Positions 16,906 through 25,678 of a stretch of DNA of 64,000 bases are shown here, piece by piece. The first letter of the stretch is position 1; each line of letters opens with the position of its first letter. A program made the position numbers and the translations under genes. Source of the stretch: Chondrinema litorale (lineage in GTDB: Bacteria; Bacteroidota; Bacteroidia; Cytophagales; Flammeovirgaceae); contig NZ_CP111054.1 of the NCBI RefSeq assembly GCF_026250525.1, positions 62,001 to 126,000 on the forward strand, in the 5' to 3' direction. The notes below the pieces were generated by a model. The model saw nothing but the letters and a program-made list of their open reading frames with translations. It was not told the origin of the DNA and searched no databases.

Positions 16906-17283
16906 TTACATAGATCTCATTAATGTTGAATTAAATTTTCTGTATCTAGATCTGTAAAAATAAACCTGGATAATTAACATCAGAAAATACGTTCCACAAA
17001 TGAATCCCAAACTTGCAAGTAAATCATATGATGCGATAGTTGGGTAAAATATATATACTCCTAAAAAAGGTAAAGTTGCAAAACAGGTACTTATAAAGAA
17101 TCTGGCAGTTTTAGAGAATTCGATCTGCTCACTGGTGTATTCGTGTGCACCAGAGTATAACATCATAGCTGAACTAATAAAAGCCAGAATAAGGTTGTCA
17201 ACATCATACTGTGCGAAGTAATTGTAAAATTCAAATGTTACAACGCCTAAAAAGAGTGGTGATAAAAAGATGATGTATTTCAT
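16906..17283 (-). CDS. hypothetical integral membrane protein (125 aa)
   Basis: It is not recognised. Four hydrophobic segments at about 3-20, 30-45, 62-82 and 90-110, with a basic C-terminus (YFYRSRYRKFNSTLMRSM). It is the first of a minus-strand run of three genes that ends with the EEP hydrolase. Confidence 0.65.
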   Translation of the reverse strand: MKYIIFLSPLFLGVVTFEFYNYFAQYDVDNLILAFISSAMMLYSGAHEYTSEQIEFSKTARFFISTCFATLPFLGVYIFYPTIASYDLLASLGFICGTYFLMLIIQVYFYRSRYRKFNSTLMRSM

Positions 17284-17695
17284 AGTAGTAATATTTTTAA
17301 ATAGTTAGTGTCAGTATGTTATGTGATTGCGACCACATACCTATATGTGAAATTCATGCCTTGTGACTTTTTATCTCGATAAGTTTTGTAACTATCTGAT
17401 TATCAGTTATTAAAATTTATTAACAATGATTTCGGGATTTGGGGTAGACAATTTTTTTGTAGAAGTGTTTACACAAGTTTGTACACAATTTACCCACACA
17501 TTTTTTTAGCGCAGAATAGCCCCTACAGCATCTGTAGACTATTAGTGGTACAAAAAGCACAATTTGTTAGCTAATAAATTTCAATCAGAATAGGTGGAAA
17601 TGAGGCTTTTTAAACAGAATTCGCAGAAAACTTGATAAAGTGTAGTGCTACTTATACATACTTATATAATATTTGATGATTAATTTATAAGACAG
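17284..17695. other. 412-base divergent intergenic region
   Basis: No open frame is visible. It separates the small membrane-protein run (minus) from the DUF6896-like gene (plus). Two short hairpins occur: CACATA/TATGTG at 17334-17349 and CTACAG/CTGTAG at about 17522-17536. Their role is unknown. Confidence 0.35.
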
Positions 17696-18163
17696 ATGAT
17701 TACAATTAATAATAAAGTAAGGATAGAATTATTAAATGCGATGGATGCATATGCAATTCTTGCCAAGCAGCTTATTAATAAACTGCTGAGCGAAACGAAT
17801 GAGCCCGAAATTGAAAGGATACAAAAAGGAGAATACTATTTAATAGAAGGTACCGAATTACAGAATGGAGCCGAGACACTCTCAAACGGATGGGGATTTT
17901 ATGTGCATGGTGAACACTGTCTCTTTGACAATATCTTCTCCGGTCAAAAGATTGAAGTTTCATTAGGCAGAGATCATTTTATTGAAAACCTCGATCCTTA
18001 TTTCTTTTATCAGTTTTTAAATTCTACAGATGAGCTCAAGCACTTAAGCAAACACTTTGAAAACCCTTTTAGTGATATGCTCGATTTCTTTATAAAGCTA
18101 GAGGAAGAGAACATTATGTTACACAGCTATGGTAATGAGTATAGAAAAATACCTCCTAAATAA
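17696..18163 (+). CDS. DUF6896-like protein of unknown function
   Basis: A 155-residue soluble protein with no signal peptide. A helical N-terminus is followed by GWGFYVHGEHCLFDNIFSGQ and a GRDHFIENLDPYFFYQFL section. The HGEHC...FSGQ pattern reminds me of DUF6896 proteins, but I cannot confirm that by search. It is monocistronic, between two long non-coding gaps. Confidence 0.55.
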   Translation: MITINNKVRIELLNAMDAYAILAKQLINKLLSETNEPEIERIQKGEYYLIEGTELQNGAETLSNGWGFYVHGEHCLFDNIFSGQKIEVSLGRDHFIENLDPYFFYQFLNSTDELKHLSKHFENPFSDMLDFFIKLEEENIMLHSYGNEYRKIPPK

Positions 18164-18648
18164 AAAGCTTCATCTCCTGCCCTACTATGTAAAGTACCTT
18201 CTTATATATAGGGTATTTTATTTAAAATGCCTTGTAGTAATTTATTCTATGCCTTCTACTATTAACTATAAGTTGAAAAATATCTGGAGCAAGCGGTATT
18301 ACTAAATAAGCCAGTTAATAACTGTAATGCTAATCTTTATAAAAATGCCCTGTATATATACTACTATGCATTTGTAAAACACATATCGGCCGCTGAAAGC
18401 GCTCCATGCCACTATTTAAACTTATTTACAAATTTTGAGGTGTTTGGGTAACAAATACCCATAAATCGTGGTAATAGCACCACGAAATCTACGATAAGAG
18501 AGAATAGTGGAAAAATTGGCACGGCAGGTAATGCCCTGAATACCAGAAACTTAAATTATTTCTCAAGAAAATTTCTCACTGTGGTATCAGATTTTCAATA
18601 GTACTAGTGGTTTTAAACAACAAATTTTTTATTTAAATAATTGAAGCC
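18164..18648. other. 485-base intergenic region with two adjacent hairpins
   Basis: No open frame is evident. Two hairpins sit side by side: TGGGTA-ACAAA-TACCCA at 18445-18461 and CGTGGT/ACCACG at 18467-18484, roughly 165-200 bases before the coiled-coil lipoprotein. The first resembles the element at 19417-19434 before the DUF1328 gene, so it may be a shared regulatory site. Confidence 0.4.
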
Positions 18649-19089
18649 ATGAAAAACAAATTGAGATTATTAGTATTTACCACTTTTACCGGAACAACCT
18701 TATTTTTTACAAGTTGTAACCAAACACAAAATCACTCAGATTCTGCTTACGAAGAAACTGCAGAAGATTTTGAAGCACGCAAAGACGCTTTAGCAGATAA
18801 CATCGAAAATAAAATTGATGAAATCGACGAAGAAATCAGAATAAATGAAAGCAAATTTGAACAAACTTCTGAAGATGTAAAAGACAACATCAAAGACAGT
18901 TATAAAGATGCTAAGAAAAATCTTGAAGATTTAAGAAAAGAATTGAACAAAGAATTAAAAGACGTTGAAAATTCAACTGAAGATAATTTTGACGAATTAG
19001 AGAAAGATTTTAAAAACACTACTGCTAAGATCGATAATGAATTAGACGAGTTTGGTAGAAAAGTTAAAAATCTGTTCGAAAATAGCTAA
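18649..19089 (+). CDS. coiled-coil lipoprotein
   Basis: A 146-residue secreted lipoprotein (lipobox TSC with Cys near residue 23). The rest (about 35-145) is an almost uninterrupted charged coiled coil rich in Glu, Asp and Lys, with periodic Asp-Asn/Asp-Lys units reminiscent of stress-related apolipoprotein-like coils. It is probably an envelope-stabilising protein of the local stress island. No enzymatic motif is present. Confidence 0.75.
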   Translation: MKNKLRLLVFTTFTGTTLFFTSCNQTQNHSDSAYEETAEDFEARKDALADNIENKIDEIDEEIRINESKFEQTSEDVKDNIKDSYKDAKKNLEDLRKELNKELKDVENSTEDNFDELEKDFKNTTAKIDNELDEFGRKVKNLFENS

Positions 19090-19113
19090 TGTATAAAAAA
19101 TAGATAATCACTG

Positions 19114-19144
19114 TTCAATTGACTGCTTTTGGCAGTCAACTGAA
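19114..19144 (+). terminator. hairpin downstream of the coiled-coil lipoprotein
   Basis: A 13-bp stem with one mismatch (TTCAATTGACTGC / GCAGTCAACTGAA, loop TTTTG) lies 25 bases after the lipoprotein stop. No T-run follows, so it may be a terminator of a non-canonical kind or an RNA 3' end stabiliser. Confidence 0.5.
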
Positions 19145-19416
19145 TCAATAAACTACCAATAAAATAACGACACATAACAACCTACAAGCAAACAATTAAA
19201 CTACAATAACTTTAACAACTAACTATAAACAATAGATGAAGAGCGATTTTTTAATCTATCTTCGGATGGTGAGAATAATTACTCTTCGCCCAAAAACTTT
19301 TAGCCTTATAATTTGATAATAGCAAATCCTGCTTGATAAAAGCTTAACCTAACAAGACACATAAACAGAAGGCTATTTATAAATATATAAGGCACTTTTT
19401 AACCTAAATTTTTTAC

Positions 19417-19434
19417 TTGGTATACAAATACCTA
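19417..19434. promoter_or_regulatory. GGTAT-ACAA-ATACC element upstream of DUF1328 gene
   Basis: An imperfect palindrome ending 22 bases before the start codon. It shares the core GGTA(T)ACAAATACC with the hairpin at 18445-18461, the only other copy noticed. It could be a regulator or alternative sigma-factor site. Confidence 0.35.
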
Positions 19435-19456
19435 TTAACCATAAAACTTTAAAACT

Positions 19457-19627
19457 ATGTTACGCTGGACTATAATATTTTTTGTTGTTGCACTTATCGC
19501 CGCTGTATTTGGATTTGGTGGTATTGCTGCAGGAGCAGCTTCAATTGCTAAAATTTTATTCTTTATTTTCTTAGTAGTTTTTGTAATATCATTACTAATG
19601 GGCCTTACCAAAGGCAAAAGACTCTGA
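19457..19627 (+). CDS. DUF1328 small membrane protein (56 aa)
   Basis: It starts MLRWTIIFFVVALIAAVFGF and continues with a GGIAAGAASIAKI linker and a second hydrophobic helix, ending in TKGKRL. Length, the two helices and the glycine-rich hinge match DUF1328 (YtjA-type) proteins, which are often induced by stress. It is a short gene easily missed, lying in the stress island between the coiled-coil lipoprotein and the beta-barrel gene. Molecular role unknown. Confidence 0.85.
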   Translation: MLRWTIIFFVVALIAAVFGFGGIAAGAASIAKILFFIFLVVFVISLLMGLTKGKRL

Positions 19628-19669
19628 TATTAAAAAGAAAATCTAAGCTAAAAACTATTATTTATATAT

Positions 19670-19740
19670 AGCAAGAGGCTAGTTTATACCTGACTTCTTT
19701 ACAATGTTTTTCGCTTATTGTATTATTCTAGCCTCTTGCT
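19670..19740 (+). ncRNA. nested stem-loop element between DUF1328 and barrel genes
   Basis: A perfect 13-bp outer stem (AGCAAGAGGCTAG at 19670-19682 with CTAGCCTCTTGCT at 19728-19740) encloses an inner TACAAT/ATTGTA stem (19700-19705, 19717-19722). It lies 42 bases after the DUF1328 stop and 30 before the beta-barrel start. It could be a terminator, a 5' regulatory leader or a processed small RNA. Direct expression evidence is lacking. Confidence 0.45.
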
Positions 19741-19770
19741 AATTATACATTAACCAAATAAATAACTAAC

Positions 19771-20391
19771 ATGAAAAACATTAATCTATACTACAAAACT
19801 ATTATACTTAGCTGCCTTTCTTTACTTGCTTTTAATGCAGCAAACGCACAAGCAAGATTAGGGTTTAAAGGCGGTATGAACCTAACAAAATTTGACATCG
19901 ATCAAGTTGAAACTCAAAACCTTAGCAGAGCCGCATTTGGCGTTTTTGGTGAGTTACCAATAACTTCTAACGTGGGTATTTCAACTGAGATTAACTACTC
20001 AAATGAGGGTTCGGCTTATAACAGCAACCCACTAATAGACGAAACAAAAGTATCTTACTTAGAGATTCCAGTTTTAGCAAATATCTATTTGTCTAACTCT
20101 TGGATTAGACCAAAAATATTTGGTGGTCCTTCTATGAGCTTTTTGATGAATGCAGAAAACGAAATGATCGACGGTTCTACAGTAGATATTGAAGATAACT
20201 ATAAAGAAAACGAAATTGGTGCCGTACTCGGTGCAGGTATAGATTTTAAAATTACTGGTGAAAATTACTTAATACTAGATGCCAGATATGACCTTGGTCT
20301 TACTGAGCTAGACAATGTAGACATCGGTACTTTTAAAAACAGAGGATTTAGATTTAATGTAGGGTTCAGTTTCCCTGTAAGTAGCTATTAG
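19771..20391 (+). CDS. outer-membrane beta-barrel protein (porin family)
   Basis: 206 residues with a signal peptide ending NAANAQ. The mature part has alternating amphipathic strands, beginning ARLGFKGGMNLTKF, containing VGISTEINYSNEGS, and ending FRFNVGFSFPVSSY with a terminal aromatic. This is the OMP_b-brl_2 type of small eight-stranded Bacteroidota barrel. Its proximity to the OmpA lipoprotein suggests a shared role in envelope integrity. Ligand unknown. Confidence 0.87.
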   Translation: MKNINLYYKTIILSCLSLLAFNAANAQARLGFKGGMNLTKFDIDQVETQNLSRAAFGVFGELPITSNVGISTEINYSNEGSAYNSNPLIDETKVSYLEIPVLANIYLSNSWIRPKIFGGPSMSFLMNAENEMIDGSTVDIEDNYKENEIGAVLGAGIDFKITGENYLILDARYDLGLTELDNVDIGTFKNRGFRFNVGFSFPVSSY

Positions 20392-20501
20392 ACTTAAACT
20401 TTGTAAGATTTCATAAGCTAATATGCCAGCTTCATAACAAGCTGTAAACAAAATAATCCTTAAAATATCAACAATCAACATAACTCAAAAACCAAATAAC
20501 C

Positions 20502-21176
20502 ATGAAACTTTCAAAAAAATACATAGGCGCATTATTAATATCAGGGATGGTATTTAGTACAAGTTGTAATAGTTGGAATAACACCGCTAAAGGTGGTGCA
20601 ATCGGTGCTGGTAGTGGAGCTGCCCTAGGTGGCATTATCGGTAAAAAATCTGGAAACACAGCAGAGGGAGCAATTTTAGGAGCAGCTATTGGAGGTGTAA
20701 CAGGTGCAGCTATTGGTCGCTATATGGACAAGCAAAAAGAAGACATAGAAAAAGATCTAGGTAATTCTGCAGATGTACAAAGAGTAGGTGAAGGTATTCT
20801 AGTAACTTTTGAATCGGGTATACTTTTCGGTTTCGATTCTGACGATTTAAACGCTGAAGTAAAACACGAACTAGATAACTTCTCAGAAACTCTTAGAGAA
20901 TACTCAGAAACTGATCTTGTAATACAAGGATACACTGATAGTGTAGGTTCTGAAGATTATAACCTAGACTTATCTAAAGAAAGAGCGCAATCTGTACAAA
21001 ACTACTTAAGTGGCTTAGGTATCGAAACTGGTAGAATGATGGTAGAAGGATTAGGTGAAAGTAACCCAGTAGCTTCTAACGATACGCCAGAAGGTAGAGA
21101 GAAAAACAGAAGAGTAGAGATTGCAATATTTGCTAACGACGAACTTAAGCAAAAAGCAGAAACTGGTGAGATATAA
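20502..21176 (+). CDS. OmpA-family lipoprotein with glycine-zipper segment
   Basis: 224 residues. The lipobox TSC lies near residue 23. A Gly/Ala-rich glycine-zipper section (about 28-72; GGAIGAGSGAALGG and AAIGGVTGAAIG) may pack in the outer membrane. The C-terminal OmpA domain (about 95-215) keeps the peptidoglycan-binding features: FGFDSDDLN, VIQGYTDSVGSEDYN with the Asp, then LSKERAQSVQNYL with the Arg. It should tether the outer membrane to peptidoglycan. Annotated homologues resemble YiaD. Confidence 0.92.
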   Translation: MKLSKKYIGALLISGMVFSTSCNSWNNTAKGGAIGAGSGAALGGIIGKKSGNTAEGAILGAAIGGVTGAAIGRYMDKQKEDIEKDLGNSADVQRVGEGILVTFESGILFGFDSDDLNAEVKHELDNFSETLREYSETDLVIQGYTDSVGSEDYNLDLSKERAQSVQNYLSGLGIETGRMMVEGLGESNPVASNDTPEGREKNRRVEIAIFANDELKQKAETGEI

Positions 21177-21245
21177 GACTCACATTTACAAAAAGAATAT
21201 CCAAAGCCTTAACATATAAATAAATCAAATAATTTAATGAAAACT

Positions 21246-21280
21246 AAACAGGATGCAGGTTTTGTATCCTGTTTAATTTA
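21246..21280 (+). terminator. hairpin after the OmpA lipoprotein gene
   Basis: A perfect 9-bp inverted repeat (AAACAGGAT / ATCCTGTTT, 11-base loop) in the 116-base gap between the OmpA lipoprotein stop and the AraC start, followed by a T/A-rich stretch. It is a terminator or an attenuator. Confidence 0.55.
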
Positions 21281-21292
21281 AATCCTGAAACA

Positions 21293-22348
21293 ATGGAAAT
21301 CACATTAAATACCCAAACTAACGAAGCAATTCTTGAAAATCTGAAGAATAGCAATGTAATCGAAGATTACAAAAAGGATTGTAAAGAAATGACATTAAAA
21401 GTTTCTAAAAAGCTGGGTAAAGGAGAGGTTTATTTCCTTGAATTTCAGGAAGGTATCTCCTTATATATTTATACAGTACAGCTTAAGGAACAGGTAATAC
21501 TTAAATATTTACCCAATAAGTATCAGCCAATTAGATTTTTTTATTGCTTAAAAGGTAGCTCAGCTCACTCAATTCAGTCTGAAGATATACAATATCGACT
21601 AGCAGATTTTGAAGGCTCCATTTCTGCTTGTAGTCATACTTGTGAGCAAAAGCTTAAATTTCCGGCAAACGAAAGCATAGAACTTTGCATGTTAGAAATT
21701 AATAGAGAAAAATACCTAAGCAAAATAGCTTGTGATCTTGAGAAGGTACCACAGCGATTAAAAAATGCATTGATTGATACCAAAGGTGAAAAATCTTTTT
21801 TCTATCAGAGCGATTACAGTTACCATATTAGTAATTGTATAAATGAAATAAGAGATAGTAGCTACGACGGTTTAGTTCGTTCAGCTTTTCTTGAGTCTAA
21901 AATACATGAGATATTTTTTCTTCAAGTAAAGCAATATTACGACGATCTTATTTCGTCTGGCAACAATGCGATTATTAGAGAAAACGACTTAAAGAAAATA
22001 CATCTGGCCAAAGAAATTATTCATTCTGACCTTAAAAATGCACCAACAATTAAAGATCTTGCTAAAAAGGTTGGAACGAATGAATTTAAGCTTAAAAAGG
22101 CATTTAAAGAAGTTTTTAACTCAACTATATACAATTACATAAGAGATAAAAGACTTGAAAAAGCCAGATTACTACTTATTGAAAACTCAATGAGTATTGG
22201 AGAAGTATCAGAAGCGATTGGATATAAAAACTCAGGCCACTTCTCTAAAAGATTTAAAGAAAAATATGGTATGCTGCCTAAAAAGTATCATACCAATTTT
22301 AGAAATGACATAGAAAAACAGGAGCCGAAAACATTAGCAGACGTTTAA
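21293..22348 (+). CDS. AraC-family transcriptional regulator
   Basis: 351 residues. The N-terminal 230 residues form a variable sensor region without a clear cupin motif. The C-terminal AraC helix-turn-helix pair (about 245-340) has IKDLAKKVGTNEFKLKKAFKE and a second helix set ending SGHFSKRFKEKYGMLPKKYH. It stands in the stress island and precedes the MscS gene by 14 bases, so both are probably co-transcribed. Target genes are unknown, with the flanking envelope genes being the natural guess. Confidence 0.9.
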   Translation: MEITLNTQTNEAILENLKNSNVIEDYKKDCKEMTLKVSKKLGKGEVYFLEFQEGISLYIYTVQLKEQVILKYLPNKYQPIRFFYCLKGSSAHSIQSEDIQYRLADFEGSISACSHTCEQKLKFPANESIELCMLEINREKYLSKIACDLEKVPQRLKNALIDTKGEKSFFYQSDYSYHISNCINEIRDSSYDGLVRSAFLESKIHEIFFLQVKQYYDDLISSGNNAIIRENDLKKIHLAKEIIHSDLKNAPTIKDLAKKVGTNEFKLKKAFKEVFNSTIYNYIRDKRLEKARLLLIENSMSIGEVSEAIGYKNSGHFSKRFKEKYGMLPKKYHTNFRNDIEKQEPKTLADV

Positions 22349-22362
22349 AATAATTTTAATTT

Positions 22363-23337
22363 ATGAATTCTATAGATATAGCATCTTTTGTATCAATAAT
22401 ATCAGACAAACTAGAAGGCTGGATAGAAACAATTATAGCAATGGCGCCAAACTTTTTATTGGCGGTTGTTGTAATTGTTCTATTTGGGTTTATTTCTAAG
22501 TTTGTTAAAAAACAAACTCTTAAACTATTATCTAGAACCCATTTGGGTTATTCACTAATCTCACTAGTTGCACAAGTAATTTCTATTATAGTAATTTGTG
22601 TAGGTGTATTTGTAGCGCTAGGTATTCTAGAATTAGATAAAACTGTAACATCATTACTTGCTGGTGCTGGTATTATTGGTTTGGCGCTAGGTTTTGCATT
22701 CCAAGATTTAACAGCCAACTTTTTATCAGGTATTTTTATCGCAATACAAAGACCTATTAGTATTGGAGATGTAGTTGAAACCAATGGTTTTTTTGGTAAA
22801 GTTAAGTCTATCAACATAAGATCGGTAATTATAGATAACTTCGGTGGCCAAGAAATTGAAATACCAAGTAAAGATATTTTCCAAAATCCAATAATGAACT
22901 ACAGCAAAACTGGCGAAAGAAGAATGCAGTTGAACTGTGGTGTAGAATACGATCAAGATTTGCAAGTAGCTCAAGATGTGGCTCATGAAGCAATTAGCAG
23001 CCTTCCATTTTTACAAGAGGGCAAAGCAGTAGAAGTTCACTTCGATGGATTCGGCGACAGTAGCATTAACTTTAAAATTTGGTACTGGATAAACCAAGAT
23101 CAAGCAGGACCTCCATATGCGGGTAGCGAAGCTATTAAAGCACTTAAAAAAGCTTTTGATAATGCAGGTATCGGTATTCCATTCCCTATTAGAACTTTGG
23201 AATTAAAAGATAGAAAAGAAATTCTTGAACCATTTTATAAGAAAGAGCCTGCGCTACAAAATGGCAACAGCAATACAAATGGTAGTGACCACCATGTTAG
23301 TGGCAAACACAGCAATGGTAACAGCCATGATAGCTAA
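22363..23337 (+). CDS. small-conductance mechanosensitive channel (MscS family)
   Basis: A 324-residue inner-membrane channel. The N-terminal helices (about 25-48, 65-87, 93-115) include the pore-lining TM3 (LLAGAGIIGLALGFAFQD, rich in Gly/Ala). The MscS beta domain follows (QRPISIGDVVETNGFFGKV) and then the alpha/beta C-terminal domain. The last 40 residues are a low-complexity Asn/Ser/His tail. It releases solutes on hypo-osmotic shock, consistent with the surrounding stress genes. Confidence 0.94.
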   Translation: MNSIDIASFVSIISDKLEGWIETIIAMAPNFLLAVVVIVLFGFISKFVKKQTLKLLSRTHLGYSLISLVAQVISIIVICVGVFVALGILELDKTVTSLLAGAGIIGLALGFAFQDLTANFLSGIFIAIQRPISIGDVVETNGFFGKVKSINIRSVIIDNFGGQEIEIPSKDIFQNPIMNYSKTGERRMQLNCGVEYDQDLQVAQDVAHEAISSLPFLQEGKAVEVHFDGFGDSSINFKIWYWINQDQAGPPYAGSEAIKALKKAFDNAGIGIPFPIRTLELKDRKEILEPFYKKEPALQNGNSNTNGSDHHVSGKHSNGNSHDS

Positions 23338-23340
23338 TAA

Positions 23341-23375
23341 AAAAGCTGGTCAAATTACTTGACCAGCTTTTTTTT
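23341..23375. terminator. strong rho-independent terminator between MscS and histidine kinase genes
   Basis: The stem AAAGCTGGTCAA / TTGACCAGCTTT with a 5-base loop is flanked by an A-run on the left and a T-run on the right. It can therefore terminate both the plus-strand channel gene and the minus-strand stressosome operon. Confidence 0.9.
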
Positions 23376-23419
23376 AACAACATCCAAAGACCTGAACATT
23401 GTTAATATATATAATGGTT

Positions 23420-24673
23420 TTATCTTGAAACAGGAATCGAAAAATAGAAAGTGGTCCACTGCCCTACCTCGGAGTCGAGCCAAATTTTACCACGGTTTCT
23501 TTCGATAATCTTTCTTACAAGTGGCAAGCCTAAACCAGTACCACTTTCACTGTTAGATTTTATACCAAGTGTTTTATAAGGAGTAAATATTACATTGAAA
23601 TATTTAGAAGGAATACCCGGACCATTATCTTTTACAGACATAATGATCTTATCACCTTCGTCATTCAGATTTGCATCGAAACAGATTTTAATAACCTCTT
23701 TGTCATTGTATTTAATGGCATTGGTTATCAAATTTTGAAAAACTTGTTTAATTGCCACTCTATCAAAAGTTATTACAGGTAAGTTGATAACATCAATTTG
23801 CACTGGCTTAGGTTTAGAAACGTATTCCAGAATTTCTGTTACCAGACTGTTAAGGTCTACTTCTTCAGAGTGGTCTTTATGCCCAGAAGCTGTCGCATAA
23901 TGAAGATACTCATTAATAATATTCTTCATTTTTTCTGCTGATGTTACAGTTATATCAAAAATTTCTGCTACATCTGGTGGAAGAGACTCTCTGTATAATG
24001 TAGTAATCATTTCTGCAGACATCATAATCGCATTTAAAGGCGATTTTAAGTCGTGAGAAACTACATGAGCAAAGTTTTTAAGCTCGTCGTTTTTTTCCTT
24101 AATCCGTTTAAAAGCCATCTCCAACTCATCTTTCGCTTTTTGTAAAGACCTTTCCTTTTCTTTAATGGTATTATAAGCTTTTATGAGTTGGTAATTATCT
24201 CTTTTGATCTCTTGTAATGGCGATTGCTGTATAGACTTTTTTATTTGATGCTGCCAAATAGAAATAATATCTCTATCAATTTTTACTGCATCTTTAGGAA
24301 GCACTTTATAAACAAGCACATTAATTTCGTGCTTGTTCGTTTTGTGCTCAAAAACAATCTGATCTGTCAAAGATCGAAATTTATCCAAGTCTAAAGCATT
24401 TAGGGCTTCATCGACAGATTTGACGTTAGATTTGTAATCTAAATTAAATTCTGAAACGAAATTCTGTACATTATTTTCATCTTTTAAGTACACGTTTACA
24501 GAACCATTCAATTTTAATGAAAGCGCCCTCCTACTAATTTCTGAAATAACAGTTGTATATTTTGTTGCAGACTGGTTGTCTTGACCTGCCTTAATAGAAA
24601 ACTGCTTTATAGTATTTATTATAAAAAATAAATCTTCAGGGTATTTTAGTTCTATAGAGGTTATGTACAGCAT
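23420..24673 (-). CDS. soluble sensor histidine kinase at the end of the stressosome operon
   Basis: 417 residues, no membrane helix. The N-terminal region (about 1-150) is unrecognised. A coiled coil (about 165-200) leads to HisKA with SHDLKSPLNAIMMSAEM (phospho-His near residue 207) and a HATPase_c domain with N box (QNLITNAIKYN), G1 (KDNGPGIPS) and G2 (SGTGLGLPLVRKI). It starts 3 bases after the RsbT/RsbX fusion, so stressosome signalling probably feeds into this kinase as an output in place of sigma-B. No response regulator follows it on this strand. Confidence 0.9.
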   Translation of the reverse strand: MLYITSIELKYPEDLFFIINTIKQFSIKAGQDNQSATKYTTVISEISRRALSLKLNGSVNVYLKDENNVQNFVSEFNLDYKSNVKSVDEALNALDLDKFRSLTDQIVFEHKTNKHEINVLVYKVLPKDAVKIDRDIISIWQHQIKKSIQQSPLQEIKRDNYQLIKAYNTIKEKERSLQKAKDELEMAFKRIKEKNDELKNFAHVVSHDLKSPLNAIMMSAEMITTLYRESLPPDVAEIFDITVTSAEKMKNIINEYLHYATASGHKDHSEEVDLNSLVTEILEYVSKPKPVQIDVINLPVITFDRVAIKQVFQNLITNAIKYNDKEVIKICFDANLNDEGDKIIMSVKDNGPGIPSKYFNVIFTPYKTLGIKSNSESGTGLGLPLVRKIIERNRGKIWLDSEVGQWTTFYFSIPVSR

Positions 24674-24676
24674 AAA

Positions 24677-25678
24677 TTAATGTTTGTAGACGGCAATAGA
24701 CCTGTCGTCATTTCTCAGAGCATATTTAGAATAAAGTGCCGATGCAATAACAATTGGTACTGGAGTTTTTAATAAATGATCCAGATTGATAGACTTTAAG
24801 CCATCGCTGTAGCTAATTATTACATCACCCTTATTTATAGGTTCTGAGAAGGCCTGTAACCTACTTATTTTATGCCCTACAATTCCTGGTTTTGAAATTA
24901 ACCCCTTAGATTTTGCATGAATAGATAGTAGCCTAGTACTTATATTGCCTATTCCCATGTATTCTACCTTATCCTGATATATATCCATAATAAATAGAGC
25001 AGCTCCTCTGGTTTTTGCAAGCTCCTCATGTATTTTCACAAAAAGATCATGTAAACCTAACTCAGAATAATTATTTAATGTTTCTATAGCTAGCGAAGAT
25101 GGCTTACTAGCCTCTAAACCGTGTCCTAATCCATCTGAAACTAAAATGCGATTGAAGCCCTCTTTTTCATTGTAAATAGAAGCCACAGCATCTCCACAAT
25201 ATGTCTCTCCGCTTTTGGGTGTAACCACCCAATCAGGATTGCGCAAAGTGGGCTGTTCGCTATTGCAGTATTTATGTACTACAATGGCATTACCAAATTG
25301 AGGATCTGAAAAAAACATGACATTATCTGACAAACGCTGTATTGTTCCTATACCTGTTCCGAGCGAATTTCCTGTTGAAAAGCCGTCAACTGCGGCCATT
25401 GTGAAATCTATGTGCGGTCCATTATCAACGCTAATAATCTCTACCCCCCAATTATCCTCGTGTTTTAATAACCTAATTAAAATCTCTTTTCTACCTTTTG
25501 CGTATTTTATCAGATTTGTTCCGAGTTCAGAAATTATAATAAAACAATCTGAAATAAATTTCTCTTCAAAAGGATATCCCTCTGTATTTACCTCGAAGCT
25601 TTTTCTTATAAAATGCAAAAAAGAAGCATCTTTAACACTAAAAGATAAATGTTTATTCAATATATCTACTTTCTCCAT
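24677..25678 (-). CDS. RsbT-like ATPase fused to RsbX-like PP2C phosphatase
   Basis: 333 residues with two domains. The N-terminal half (about 1-135) is a GHKL/HATPase domain like RsbT/RsbW (ELGTNLIKYAKG, SVDNGPHIDF, GNSLGTGIGTIQRL). The C-terminal half (about 145-330) is a SpoIIE/PP2C-type phosphatase (GDAVAS, ILVSDGLGHGLEASKPS, IISYSDGLKS). In stressosome modules such a phosphatase (RsbX) removes phosphates from RsbR and RsbS to reset the complex. It overlaps the RsbT gene by about 13 bases. Confidence 0.9.
   Translation of the reverse strand: MEKVDILNKHLSFSVKDASFLHFIRKSFEVNTEGYPFEEKFISDCFIIISELGTNLIKYAKGRKEILIRLLKHEDNWGVEIISVDNGPHIDFTMAAVDGFSTGNSLGTGIGTIQRLSDNVMFFSDPQFGNAIVVHKYCNSEQPTLRNPDWVVTPKSGETYCGDAVASIYNEKEGFNRILVSDGLGHGLEASKPSSLAIETLNNYSELGLHDLFVKIHEELAKTRGAALFIMDIYQDKVEYMGIGNISTRLLSIHAKSKGLISKPGIVGHKISRLQAFSEPINKGDVIISYSDGLKSINLDHLLKTPVPIVIASALYSKYALRNDDRSIAVYKH

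Larger units (their letters stand above)
19090..19456. other. intergenic region before the DUF1328 gene
   Basis: 367 bases without a convincing long frame. It begins with a strong hairpin (19114-19144) and ends with a GGTAT-ACAA-ATACC element (19419-19432). The middle (about 19235-19290) holds complementary GAAGAG and CTCTTC words. No function is assigned. Confidence 0.35.

Noticed and set aside
23341..23375. Hairpin as an attachment site
   Set aside because: The flanking A- and T-runs and the convergent genes fit a bidirectional terminator; there is no integrase.
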